Source: Sinomonas gamaensis (GTDB taxonomy: Bacteria > Actinomycetota > Actinomycetes > Actinomycetales > Micrococcaceae). Taken from it: a stretch of DNA of 64,000 nucleotides. The number at the start of each line of letters is the position of its first letter. Position 1 is the stretch's first letter. The stretch is from assembly GCF_005876955.1 (NCBI RefSeq), contig NZ_SSCL01000014.1, forward strand, positions 43,409-107,408, read 5' to 3'. Under the pieces are notes generated by a model that worked only from the letters and a program-made list of their open reading frames with translations, was not told the DNA's origin and did not search any database. Position numbers and translations under genes: made by a program. Shown piece by piece: positions 27,272 through 35,569 of the stretch.

Positions 27272-28240
27272 ATGCCGTCTCCGGAACTGATGAATCTGCT
27301 CGCGTCACGATGGCCCGCCGGTCGGATCGCCTCCTCGACCCAGCTCAAGGTTGCCGGCGTTGACCACAGGGCCCTCACCGCCGCGGTGCGGGACGGCGTC
27401 CTGATCCGAGTTCGCCGCGGTGTCTACGTACGGCGCGACGTCTGGCAGGCCCTGGCTCCTTGGGACCGTGATCGCCTGCGGATTGAGGCGCACTGGCTCG
27501 CAACGGGGGGGAACGTGCGTCTACAGCTATATCTCGGCGGCGCGGCTGTTGGGCTGCGCGACGTGGGTCAACGACGAACGAGTTCACCTGACTGTTCCAT
27601 ATTCCGTTTCGAGGGCGAGTCATGCTCGAGACGTGATGCCGCATAGCTTTCCGCTGGGTGATCAGGACATGACCGAAATCCGGGTGGAGTCGGGCGCGTT
27701 GGCTCGGACGACGACGCTCGAACGCACGGTGGCGGATTGTGCGAGAACCCTGGAAACCGAGCGGGCCGCCATCATCGGAGACCATGCGCTGCGACTCGGC
27801 GCGACCCTCCAGGGGATCCGGGACTCGGCGGAACGAACCGGAGCCGCGCGAGGATCGCGTCGGCTTGGCGATCTGCTCAGCTTGCTCGACCCGCGGTCGG
27901 AATCGCCTGGGGAAACCCGCACCCGTTTGGCGCTCTTGGCAGCAGGTCTGCCGGCGCCTCAGCTCCAATTCGACATTCCCACCGCAGAGGGACTGTTCCG
28001 TTCCGGGCTGACTTCGCATGGCCTGAGCTGATGGTGATTCTGGAGTTCGACGGGGAGTCCAAGTACTTCGATTACCGTCCGACCCCAGACGTCCTGCTGG
28101 CTGAGCGCCGGCGAGAAAATGCGCTGGTCGTCGAAGGTTGGACCCTCGTGAGGGCCCGATGGAGCGACTTCTCGAGCCCCGGGACGATTCCGGCAAGGGT
28201 TCTTGCGGCCTTTGAGCGGGCGCGAAGGCTTGCTGGCTGA
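27272..28240 (+). pseudogene. AbiEi-antitoxin/DUF559-like protein broken by two frameshifts
   Basis: Three reading-frame pieces join into one protein of about 320 residues. Piece 1 (27272 to about 27505) is the winged-helix-like start found in AbiEi-type antitoxin-domain proteins (DGVLIRVRRGVYVRRDVW). Piece 2 (about 27512-27995, +1 frame) runs from VYSYISAARLLGCATWVNDE to LRFDIPTAEG-like sequence. Piece 3 (about 28005-28240) is a Vsr/DUF559-like nuclease end (FRADFAWPELMVILEFDGESKY). The lesions are visible: a run of seven G at 27505-27511, where six restore the frame, and a tandem GTTCC GTTCC at 27995-28004, where removing one copy restores frame. Length gain is six nt in total. Either a true pseudogene or a phase-variable gene. 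Confidence 0.75.
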
Positions 28241-28255
28241 GGCGGAGTTCGTGGG

Positions 28256-29206
28256 CTAGGCCGCCCGCGCCGCCTCGGCCCGAGCCTCGGCCGCCCGCAC
28301 CGCAGCCCGGCGCCGACGCGTCGACACCAGCATGTCGACGGTGAGCACCACGAGGGCGAGCCACACGATTCCGAACCCGGCCCACCGCTCGGGGCCCATG
28401 TGCTCGCCAAGAACCGTCACGGCGAGGATGAACTGGAGGAGCGGAGCCATGTACTGCAGCATGCCGACCGTCGTCATGGGCAGCCGCCTGGCGGCCGCGC
28501 CGAAGAACAGGAGCGGTGTGGCGGTGATGATGCCGCTCGCTGCGAGGAGCCAGAAGTGGCCCGGGCCGTTGCCGAGGAGGGTCAGGGAGTCCGCGGCGGC
28601 GAGCCACAGCACGGCACCGAGTGCGAAGGGCGTGAGGACCACGGTCTCGACCGTGAGACTGGTGACCGCGTCAACGGTCGCTCCGATCCGGTTCTTCACG
28701 AGTCCGTAGAAGCCGAAGCTGAACGCAAGGATCAGAGCGATCCACGGTATCTGGCCGTACGCGATGCTCAGCACGAGGACGGCGACGAAGCCGATCCCGG
28801 CCGCAGCCCATTGGAGCGGCCGGAGGCGCTCCTTGAGCACGAGGACCCCAAGCAGCACGCTCACAAGCGGGTTGATGAAGTACCCGAGCGAGGCCTCGAT
28901 CGCTTGGCCGCTCAGCACCCCGTAGGTGTAGGTGAGCCAGTTGACCGCGATGAGTACCGCGGCAACGGCGAGTGCGCCGAACATCCGTCCGGAACGGAAG
29001 ACGGCGTTGAGCGCCTTCCACGACCGCGTCACCCCCACCAGCACGAGGCACACCACCAGGGAGAAGATCACGCGGTCGGAGACGATCTCAACGGGGTTGG
29101 CCGGCGCGAGGGTGACGAAGTAGAGAGGGAGAAGCCCCCAGAGGCCGTATGCCCCGATTCCGTAGAGGAGTCCTGTCGTTGTCTGGGCGCGGGCTTCGGG
29201 CTTCAC
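28256..29206 (-). CDS. rarD: RarD-type EamA transporter
   Basis: 316 residues with ten hydrophobic segments. RarD-specific sequence: GLLYGIGAYGLWGLLPLYF at the start, SDRVIFSLVVCLVLV, WLTYTYGVLSGQAIEASLGYFINPLVSVLLGVLVLKERL (about 90-130), and the late GMLQYMAPLLQFILAVTVLGE. Related proteins export or import small metabolites such as chloramphenicol-resistance determinants; the substrate is unknown. The C-terminal tail is Arg/Ala-rich. GTG 29206 is preferred over GTG 29212 because TACGGT on the minus strand lies seven nt before it. Confidence 0.85.
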   Translation of the reverse strand: MKPEARAQTTTGLLYGIGAYGLWGLLPLYFVTLAPANPVEIVSDRVIFSLVVCLVLVGVTRSWKALNAVFRSGRMFGALAVAAVLIAVNWLTYTYGVLSGQAIEASLGYFINPLVSVLLGVLVLKERLRPLQWAAAGIGFVAVLVLSIAYGQIPWIALILAFSFGFYGLVKNRIGATVDAVTSLTVETVVLTPFALGAVLWLAAADSLTLLGNGPGHFWLLAASGIITATPLLFFGAAARRLPMTTVGMLQYMAPLLQFILAVTVLGEHMGPERWAGFGIVWLALVVLTVDMLVSTRRRRAAVRAAEARAEAARAA

Positions 29207-29236
29207 GGTCACGACCGTACAACGGCATTGGTCCTG

Positions 29237-29986
29237 TCAGCTATTCCGGGTCCCCCAGATCCCTGCGGCGCAGAGCCGGAGGGCGACGGCCGCGGCGATC
29301 GAGCCGACGGCGACGAGCGAGACGAGCACCACGAGCTGGACGATCGCGGCCTCGATCGGATCGGCGCCGCCCAGGACCATCCCCACGAAGGCGCCGGGCA
29401 ACGTCACTGTTCCCACCGTTCGGGTCTGGTCGAGGATGGGCAGGAGCCCTTCGCGCGCGGTGTGCTGCGCGACCAGCAGCCGGGCGGGGCGCCATTCGAA
29501 GCCGAGCGCGACGGCGGCCTCGACTTCGCCGCGCCGGAGCGCGAGCTCGGCGAGAATGCGGCGGCCGGCGACGCCCGTCGTCGTCATCGCTCCGCCAACC
29601 TGCTGGCCGAGCAGCGCGATGAGCGCGAGGCCGTCGAAGGGCAGCACACCCGTTGCCAGGAGGATGGCTGCGGCGGGCACCACGCCGGCGGCGATCGGCG
29701 CCGCTGCCCACCACCAGCGGCTCGCGTCCACGCGCCGCCCCGCGGTCACTACGGCAACGGCGAACATGGCGAGCGCGAACAGGAGTGCGAGCCAGGGGTT
29801 CCGCCCCAGCTGCGAGACGAGGAGGGCGACGACGGCGAGCTGGCCGACGGCGCGGGCGCTCGCCGTGAGCGGGGGCGCCCATCCGCCGTCGAGCGCCCAC
29901 CGGTGAACGGCGGACGCGAGGACCGCGAGGAGGACGACGGCGAGGATGACGCCGGGCCCGAGGCCCAGAAGCGTCGAAGTCTGCAC
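29237..29986 (-). CDS. FetB/UPF0014 family ABC permease-like protein
   Basis: 249 residues, six or seven hydrophobic segments. Markers are GRNPWLALLFALAMF, ALLGQQVGGAMTTTGVAGRRI, then ALGFEWRPARLLVAQHTAREGLLPILDQTRTVGTVTLPGAFVGMVLGGADPIEAA (about 155-215), the conserved block of the FetB family, implicated in metal export with the ATPase FetA. No FetA gene is adjacent, which is unusual. The GTG start at 29986 has TATTGT seven nt upstream on the minus strand, so an upstream in-frame extension to 30088 is rejected. Confidence 0.83.
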   Translation of the reverse strand: MQTSTLLGLGPGVILAVVLLAVLASAVHRWALDGGWAPPLTASARAVGQLAVVALLVSQLGRNPWLALLFALAMFAVAVVTAGRRVDASRWWWAAAPIAAGVVPAAAILLATGVLPFDGLALIALLGQQVGGAMTTTGVAGRRILAELALRRGEVEAAVALGFEWRPARLLVAQHTAREGLLPILDQTRTVGTVTLPGAFVGMVLGGADPIEAAIVQLVVLVSLVAVGSIAAAVALRLCAAGIWGTRNS

Positions 29987-29992
29987 CCGAAC

Positions 29993-29999
29993 TACAATA
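29993..29999. promoter_or_regulatory. Overlapping divergent -10 boxes
   Basis: TACAAT (29993-29998) on the plus strand and TATTGT (29994-29999) on the minus strand share five bases. They serve fprA copy 2 and the FetB-like gene respectively, so only one polymerase can bind at a time. Confidence 0.5.
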
Positions 30000-30047
30000 G
30001 GAGGCTGCGTGCCCAACCCGGCCCGCCCGCCGCTGGAAGGAACTCCT

Positions 30048-31481
30048 GTGCCCAACGCTTCTGCCGATCGGCCCCTGCGCGTCGCCATCGTCGGCGCCGG
30101 CCCCGCTGGTGTCTATGCGGCAGACATCCTGACGAAGTCGAACGAGGTCAAGGGCGGCCACGTCGAGGTCAGCATCGACCTCTTCGATCAGTACCCAGCC
30201 CCTTACGGGCTCATCCGCTACGGGGTGGCTCCGGACCACCCGCGGATCAAGGGCATCGTCAACGCGCTGCACAAAGTGCTCGACCGGGGCGACATCCGCT
30301 TCATCGGCAACGTCACGTATGGGCGCGACGTGACCCTGAGCGACCTCCGCCACTTCTACGACGCCGTGATCTTCGCCACCGGAGCCATCAAGGACGCAAA
30401 GCTCGACATCCCCGGCGCTGACCTCGAGGGGTCCTTCGGTGGGGCCGACTTCGTCTCGTGGTACGACGGCCATCCGGACGTCTCGCGCGATTGGCCCCTT
30501 GAAGCCAAAGAAATCGCCGTGATCGGCAACGGCAACGTGGCCCTCGACGTGGCACGCATGCTCTCGAAGCACGCCGACGACCTCCTCGTCACCGAGATCC
30601 CAGACAACGTGTACCAGGCGCTCAAGCGCAGCCCCGTCACAGACGTCCATGTCTTCGGCCGCAGAGGTCCCGCCCAGGTCAAGTTCACGCCGCTCGAGCT
30701 GCGCGAGCTCTCCCATTCCCGCGACGTGGACATCGTGCTGTACCCGGAGGACTTCGAGTTCGACGAGGCGTCCGACGAGGCGATCCGCACGAACAACCAG
30801 GTCAAGACGATGGTCAACACGCTGGCGAACTGGATCGCCGAGGACCAGGACACGGGGGCCTCCCGCCGGCTCCACCTGCACTTCCTGCACAGCCCGGTGG
30901 AGATCTACGACTCTCCCGAGACACCGGGCAAGGTCGCGGGAATCCGCTTCGAGCGCATGGAGCTCGATGGCACGGGCAACGTCCGCGGCACCGGCGAGTT
31001 CGAGGACTACCCTGTGCAGGCCGTGTACCGCGCCATCGGCTACCACGGCTCCGAGCTGGCCGAGCTCGAGTACGACGTGCACCGCGGCGTCATCCCGAAC
31101 GACGGCGGCCGCGTCCTGGACGCCGAGGGCAACCCGGTCCCGGGCGTCTACACGACGGGCTGGATCAAGCGCGGTCCCGTGGGCCTCATCGGCCACACGA
31201 AGGGCGACGCCCTCGAGACCATCGGCTGCCTGCTCGAGGACCGCGACTCGATGCCCGAGGCTGACAACCCCGACGAGCGCGCGATCATCACACTCCTCGA
31301 GGAGCGCGGCGTCGAGTACACGACGTGGGAGGGCTGGAACGAGCTCGACGCCCACGAGAAGGCGCTCGGGGAGAAGTTCACCGCAGAATCGGCCGAGCGG
31401 GGAGCTGCCGTGCAGCGCGAGCGCGTCAAGGTGGTGCCCCGCGAAGAGATGGTCCGCATCTCGCGGAGGAACGCGGGCTAG
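30048..31481 (+). CDS. fprA: FprA-type ferredoxin-NADP+ reductase, copy 2
   Basis: 477 residues, near-identical in layout to the protein at 19137: RVAIVGAGPAGVYAADIL, DQYPAPYGLIRYGVAPDHPRIKGI, VIGNGNVALDVARMLSK, VFGRRGPAQVKFTPLELREL and GVYTTGWIKRGPVGLIGHTKGDA. The copies differ mainly near 280 (copy 1 has a few extra residues) and at the C-terminal tail. Copy 2 stands alone, so it may serve general ferredoxin reduction while copy 1 serves sulfite reduction. GTG 30048 has GGAAGGA upstream; an in-frame GTG at 30009 would begin almost at the transcription start. Confidence 0.9.
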   Translation: MPNASADRPLRVAIVGAGPAGVYAADILTKSNEVKGGHVEVSIDLFDQYPAPYGLIRYGVAPDHPRIKGIVNALHKVLDRGDIRFIGNVTYGRDVTLSDLRHFYDAVIFATGAIKDAKLDIPGADLEGSFGGADFVSWYDGHPDVSRDWPLEAKEIAVIGNGNVALDVARMLSKHADDLLVTEIPDNVYQALKRSPVTDVHVFGRRGPAQVKFTPLELRELSHSRDVDIVLYPEDFEFDEASDEAIRTNNQVKTMVNTLANWIAEDQDTGASRRLHLHFLHSPVEIYDSPETPGKVAGIRFERMELDGTGNVRGTGEFEDYPVQAVYRAIGYHGSELAELEYDVHRGVIPNDGGRVLDAEGNPVPGVYTTGWIKRGPVGLIGHTKGDALETIGCLLEDRDSMPEADNPDERAIITLLEERGVEYTTWEGWNELDAHEKALGEKFTAESAERGAAVQRERVKVVPREEMVRISRRNAG

Positions 31482-31508
31482 CGAGAGCCAGCAGATTCCC
31501 GCACCTAG

Positions 31509-31553
31509 TAGAATCGACCCTTTCGTCCCTGAAACCGTCAGACACAGGAAGGA
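31509..31553 (+). promoter_or_regulatory. Promoter and ribosome site of the sigma-factor fusion
   Basis: TAGAAT (31509-31514) is a good -10 box; the -35 is not obvious. AGGAAGGA (31546-31553) sits seven nt before ATG 31560. A second ATG at 31556 opens a 15-codon out-of-frame ORF that overlaps the true start and could lower initiation. Confidence 0.45.
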
Positions 31554-31559
31554 CGATGG

Positions 31560-33233
31560 ATGACCGTAAGTGCCGATTCCCCCAGCACATCGGCGCCGAG
31601 TGACGCAGAACTAATCGCGGCTGTACGCGTTGGCAACCCTGATGCCTACGCCGGGCTCTACGAGCGGCACCATGCCGCCGCCGTCGGCCTCGCTCGCCGC
31701 TACGCCCGCAACGCGAGCGACGCCGAAGACCTGGCCGCGGAGGGCTTTGCCAACGTCCTCGCTGCGCTTCATGGCGGCTCCGGGCCGCAGGAGTTCTTCC
31801 GAGCGTATCTGTTCACGTGCATTTCCCGGCTCGCGGCGCGCGGAAACCTCACGGCGAAGCGTGAGAACCCGAGTGACGACATGGCCCGGTACGAGGGCGA
31901 GCAGCCGTATGACGATCCGGTCATGGCCGGATTCGAGACTGACGCCGTCGCCCGAGCCTTCCGCACGCTGCCCGAGCGCTGGCAGGCCGTGCTCTGGTAC
32001 ACCGAGGTGGACGACCTGCAGCCGGCGGCCGTCGCCCCGATGCTCGGGCTCTCGCCGAACGCAGTCTCCGCGCTGGCAGTCCGGGCCCGGGAAGGCCTTC
32101 GCCAGGCCTACCTCCAGGCGCACGTCGCCTCCGAGGCCGTGTCCAAGGAATGCGAGGCCTATGCGGACAAGCTCGGGGCCTACACCCGCAACAGCCTGAG
32201 CCCGCGCAAGAGCCAGGCCGTCCGCGAGCACCTCGATCAGTGCCCCCGCTGCTCGGCCGCCCTCCTTCAGCTCGAGGACGTCGGCTTCGCCATGCGCGTC
32301 GTCGTCTTCCCGCTCGTCACCGCGCTCCCGTTCACAGCGCCCGCCATCGGCGAACTCGTCGTTGCGGGCGCTGCGGGGAGCGGAACTGCCGGCGCCGACT
32401 GGCTCAGCCGAAGCCTCAGCAAGGTCGACCGGCGCTCCGCAGTGGTCGGCGGGGCCCTGCTGGCCGTCGCCCTTGCCGGCGGCGTCGCCTTCGCCTCGCT
32501 TGGACAAGGCACGACGACGTTGCCCTCCGCCCAGGCAGCCCCGCCGAAGGCGTCGGACGCCGGAGGCAACCCCTTCGGCTCGGCCGCCTCGGGTGCAGCA
32601 TCGTCCTCCTCGGCGGCGTCGCCGTCGTCATCCTCGGCGCCTGAGTCCGCGCAGGCGAAGGACCAGCCTGACCCGAGCAGTGAGCCCGGGTCGGTCGCGC
32701 CGTCGGCCGCGGGACTCCCGGCGCCGGCTGTTCCCGGCCTCACTGGGGCGGGCACGACTGTGCCGGGCACGACTGGACCGGGGACGACTGGACCGGGGAC
32801 GACCTGGGCACCCGCCGGTGCGGCGTCGTCGAGCCCGCTATCAGCGGGAACGAGCGCATCAGCCCAAGCCAGCCCGGGCAGCGCGAGCCCGAGCAGCATC
32901 GGGGCGCTCTACAGTCTCACGGCCTGGAAGAGCGGCGTCGATGCTGTGGACTTCAAGGCGACCCCCGCCAACGCCCCCGCGCCGGGAACACAAATCGTGG
33001 TCACGGTGAGCTACCAGTCGACACTTCTGGCCCCATCCGTGTCCTCGGGGTGGAGCTGCAATGTGCCGTTGGTTGCGCTGGGCACCGCCTCGATGACCTG
33101 CGCCGCTCCGTTCACCGGAGGCGCGCAGATTCCCGAACTCGGCCTCCGGTGGACTGTTGCGCCGGCCAGCGTGAGCGGGACGGCGGTGCTCCGTCAGGGG
33201 AGCGGCGCCGTGTCCAACGTGGCCGCGTTCTAG
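31560..33233 (+). CDS. ECF sigma factor fused to a zinc anti-sigma domain, membrane helix and outside domain
   Basis: 557 residues, about three times a normal ECF sigma. Region 2 spans 16-95 (DAYAGLYERHHAAAVGLARRYARNASDAEDLAAEGF), region 4 spans about 128-185 (FRTLPERWQAVLWYTEVDDLQPAAVAPMLGLSPNAVSALAVRAREGLRQAY). Residues 195-240 form a zinc-binding anti-sigma (ZAS-like) motif with Cys198, His224, Cys228 and Cys231. Hydrophobic stretches lie at about 243-272 and 293-313, then a Ser/Pro/Thr-rich stalk with GTTGP repeats, and a beta-rich end (455-557) with two Cys that could form a disulfide outside the cell. The likely design is a self-inhibited membrane-tethered sigma; how it is released is unknown. 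Confidence 0.88.
   Translation: MTVSADSPSTSAPSDAELIAAVRVGNPDAYAGLYERHHAAAVGLARRYARNASDAEDLAAEGFANVLAALHGGSGPQEFFRAYLFTCISRLAARGNLTAKRENPSDDMARYEGEQPYDDPVMAGFETDAVARAFRTLPERWQAVLWYTEVDDLQPAAVAPMLGLSPNAVSALAVRAREGLRQAYLQAHVASEAVSKECEAYADKLGAYTRNSLSPRKSQAVREHLDQCPRCSAALLQLEDVGFAMRVVVFPLVTALPFTAPAIGELVVAGAAGSGTAGADWLSRSLSKVDRRSAVVGGALLAVALAGGVAFASLGQGTTTLPSAQAAPPKASDAGGNPFGSAASGAASSSSAASPSSSSAPESAQAKDQPDPSSEPGSVAPSAAGLPAPAVPGLTGAGTTVPGTTGPGTTGPGTTWAPAGAASSSPLSAGTSASAQASPGSASPSSIGALYSLTAWKSGVDAVDFKATPANAPAPGTQIVVTVSYQSTLLAPSVSSGWSCNVPLVALGTASMTCAAPFTGGAQIPELGLRWTVAPASVSGTAVLRQGSGAVSNVAAF
32755..32806 (+). repeat. Tandem 15-bp repeat coding for Gly-Thr-Thr-x-Pro in the sigma fusion stalk
   Basis: Units like GGGACGACTGGACCG repeat about three and a half times with small changes. 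The peptide is a linker, and repeat-number change would alter stalk length without shifting the frame. Confidence 0.6.
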
Positions 33234-33337
33234 AAAGTCCGCATCCTGAGACGATTTGAACGTCCCACGTGATGGACCCCTAAGGTTAACGGGTTGTTTT
33301 GGGGCCATTTGGCCCTATCCGCGAGCCAGGAAGTCGC

Positions 33338-34882
33338 ATGCAGATCCTCCGCACCAAGCCCATCGAGCAGAGCCTCGCCGACTCCCACGAGCCCGGGCGG
33401 CGCCTCAAGCGCTCGCTCAGCACGTGGGACCTCATGATCATGGGGATCGCAGTCGCCGTCGGCGCCGGCATCTTCTCCGTCGGCGCGAAGGCGGCGGCCA
33501 GCTTCGCCGGCCCGGCCGTGACGGTCTCGTTCGGCATCGCGGCCGTCGCCTGCGCGCTGGCCATCATGTGCTACGCCGAGTTCGCGACGGCGATCCCCGT
33601 CGCCGGCTCGGCGTACGTGTTCACGTACGCGACGATGGGCGAGCTCCTCGCGTGGATCATCGGCTGGAACCTCATCCTCGAGCTCTTCACCGCCGGCGCG
33701 GTGGTCGCGAAGTACTGGGGTCTGTACCTGAGCAAGGTGTTCGCCTTGGCGGGCCTCGACGTCCCGGCCAGCATCCAGCTCGGCCCGGTGGAGCTCGTGT
33801 GGGGGCCGTTCCTCATCGTCGCGATCTTCACGGTCCTGCTCGTGCTCGGCACGAAGCTCTCCGCGCGGGTGGCGAACGTCTTCACGATCATCAAGATCGC
33901 CGTCGTGCTCTTCGTGATCGTGGTTGGCTTCCTCTACGTCAAGGCGCAGAACTACGCGCCGTTCGTGCCTGACGCGGTGCCCTCGCACGCCTCGGGCGGC
34001 ACCGCCGTGCTCAAGCAGTCGCTGTTCGCGTTCTCGACCGGCGCCGCCCCGGCCCAGTATGGGCTGTTCGGCGTGTTCGCAGGCGCTGCCCTCGTGTTCT
34101 TCGCGTTCATCGGCTTCGACGTCGTCGCCACGAGCGCCGAGGAGGTCAAGGACCCGCAGAAGACTCTGCCCCGCGGCATCTTCGCGGGCCTCGGCGCCGT
34201 GACCCTCCTCTACATCCTCGTCTCGCTCGCGCTCACCGGCATGGTCCCGTACACCACACTCGCTGCTGCGGACCAGCCGACCCTGACCACGGCGTTCGAG
34301 GCCGTCGGGAACACGGGCGCCGCGAAGGTCATCGCGTTCGGGTCGCTCGTCGGCCTGACGACGGTCATCATGGTCCTCCTCATGGGGCTGGCGCGCGTGG
34401 TGCTCGCGATGAGCCGCGACGGCCTTCTGCCCCGAGCGCTGTCCGTGACGTCGGACAAGCGGTCCACTCCCGCCCGCCTCCAGATCCTGTGCGGCGTCCT
34501 GGTGGCGCTTGTCGCCGGACTGACGCAGGTGGACCTGCTCGAGGAGATGATCAACATCGGCACGCTCTCGGCGTTCGTCGTGGTGAGCCTCGGCATCATC
34601 GTGCTGCGCCGCCGCCGGCCCGACCTCAAGCCGTCGTTCCGCGTGCCGTTCGGCAAGGTCCTCCCGATCGTCTCGGCCATCCTGTGCCTGTATCTCATGA
34701 CTAACCTCGCGGTCGAGACCTGGATTTACTTCGTCGGGTGGCTCGCGGTGGGGCTCGTCATCTACTTCTCGTACGGGCAGCGGCACTCGCGGCTCAACAA
34801 GCGGTTCTCTGAGGCCCGTGAGGCGGTGTCTTCGAGCGCAGTTCCTGCAAGCGCGGAGGGCGTGGCCAGCCGGGATTCCTGA
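33338..34882 (+). CDS. APC-superfamily amino acid permease (CAT-like)
   Basis: 514 residues with 12 predicted spans. The start LKRSLSTWDLMIMGIAVAVGAGIFSVGAKAA (about 24-55) has the GxGIF-type motif of amino acid/polyamine/organocation carriers; GFDVVATSAEEVKDPQKTLPRGI (about 270) is the conserved loop of the cationic amino acid transporter group. It imports an amino acid using the proton gradient; the exact one is not readable. ATG 33338 has AGGAAG upstream; an in-frame ATG at 33299 lacks this. A promoter with TTGAAC (33256) and TAAGGT (33281) is possible. Confidence 0.88.
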   Translation: MQILRTKPIEQSLADSHEPGRRLKRSLSTWDLMIMGIAVAVGAGIFSVGAKAAASFAGPAVTVSFGIAAVACALAIMCYAEFATAIPVAGSAYVFTYATMGELLAWIIGWNLILELFTAGAVVAKYWGLYLSKVFALAGLDVPASIQLGPVELVWGPFLIVAIFTVLLVLGTKLSARVANVFTIIKIAVVLFVIVVGFLYVKAQNYAPFVPDAVPSHASGGTAVLKQSLFAFSTGAAPAQYGLFGVFAGAALVFFAFIGFDVVATSAEEVKDPQKTLPRGIFAGLGAVTLLYILVSLALTGMVPYTTLAAADQPTLTTAFEAVGNTGAAKVIAFGSLVGLTTVIMVLLMGLARVVLAMSRDGLLPRALSVTSDKRSTPARLQILCGVLVALVAGLTQVDLLEEMINIGTLSAFVVVSLGIIVLRRRRPDLKPSFRVPFGKVLPIVSAILCLYLMTNLAVETWIYFVGWLAVGLVIYFSYGQRHSRLNKRFSEAREAVSSSAVPASAEGVASRDS

Positions 34883-34906
34883 ACGTTCCCTGTAGGATCA
34901 CGAGGA

Positions 34907-34945
34907 GTGAGTCACAACGGGGAAGATCCGATCACGCAGATGTGA
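34907..34945 (+). CDS. Possible leaderless 12-residue leader peptide before the TetR gene
   Basis: GTG at 34907 opens VSHNGEDPITQM and stops at TGA 34943-34945, 21 bp before the TetR start. TAGGAT (34893-34898) lies eight nt upstream, so this mini-ORF would be at the 5' end of the transcript. No amino-acid bias is seen; function is speculative. Confidence 0.3.
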   Translation: MSHNGEDPITQM

Positions 34946-34966
34946 CGGTCGGAACAGGAATGGTTT

Positions 34967-35569
34967 ATGGCAAGACCGCCGCGGCCGGAGCGCAAGACCG
35001 AGCTTCTTGAGCAGATCCTGGACTTCCTGCTGGACAAGACGCTCGCGGACCTGACGTTCCGGAGCCTCGCGGACGGCCTGGGCATCAGCAGCTACGTGCT
35101 GGTCTACCATTTCGGCAACCGGGAGCAGCTCGTCGCCGAGATCATCCGCGGAATCGAGGCTCGTTTCGACATTCACCACCCCGGCGACGAGCGTCTCTCG
35201 CTCCCCGAGCTCGTGCTGTGGGCCCGCGCGGTCTTCGCCTCCGCGCTCGAGGACAGAGGGCGGCACCTGCAGCGGCTCGAATTCGAGGCCGCGGTTCAGG
35301 ACGCCGTGGCGGACCATCCCCGCGGCAGCACCGCCGCGGGCTACCTCGGATGGTGTGACTTCCTATCCATGTGGCTGGAGCAGCAGGGACTGCCGCGAGA
35401 GGAAGCTGCGGCGAGAGGGCGGACGTTCGTGGCGGCCGTCGTCGGAATCCTCTACGACTATGTGATCTGCGGCGACCGGCGCGCAGTGACGGCGTCGTTC
35501 GAGATCCTCGTCGAAGGCTTCGTCCGCCAGTTCGACATGGCCCAGCCCTCGCTCGAGGGGCGGCTATGA
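34967..35569 (+). CDS. TetR-family transcriptional regulator
   Basis: 200 residues. The N-terminal DNA-binding domain RKTELLEQILDFLLDKTLADLTFRSLADGLGISSYVLVYHFGNREQLVAEIIRGIE (8-65) is classic TetR, with recognition helix SSYVLVYHFGNRE. The C-terminal part is a helical ligand domain of the TetR_C_6-like kind. It overlaps eda as ATGA, so both proteins come from one mRNA; it may sense a sugar acid derivative. Promoter TAGGAT at 34893. Confidence 0.87.
   Translation: MARPPRPERKTELLEQILDFLLDKTLADLTFRSLADGLGISSYVLVYHFGNREQLVAEIIRGIEARFDIHHPGDERLSLPELVLWARAVFASALEDRGRHLQRLEFEAAVQDAVADHPRGSTAAGYLGWCDFLSMWLEQQGLPREEAAARGRTFVAAVVGILYDYVICGDRRAVTASFEILVEGFVRQFDMAQPSLEGRL

Noticed and set aside
28400..30421. 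A 673-codon plus-strand frame over rarD, the FetB-like gene and the start of fprA copy 2.
   Set aside because: It is antisense to two clear membrane proteins and then out of frame with fprA.
32755..32806. Stalk repeat of the sigma fusion as a mobile or regulatory repeat.
   Set aside because: It is in frame and codes a simple linker; no copies were seen elsewhere.
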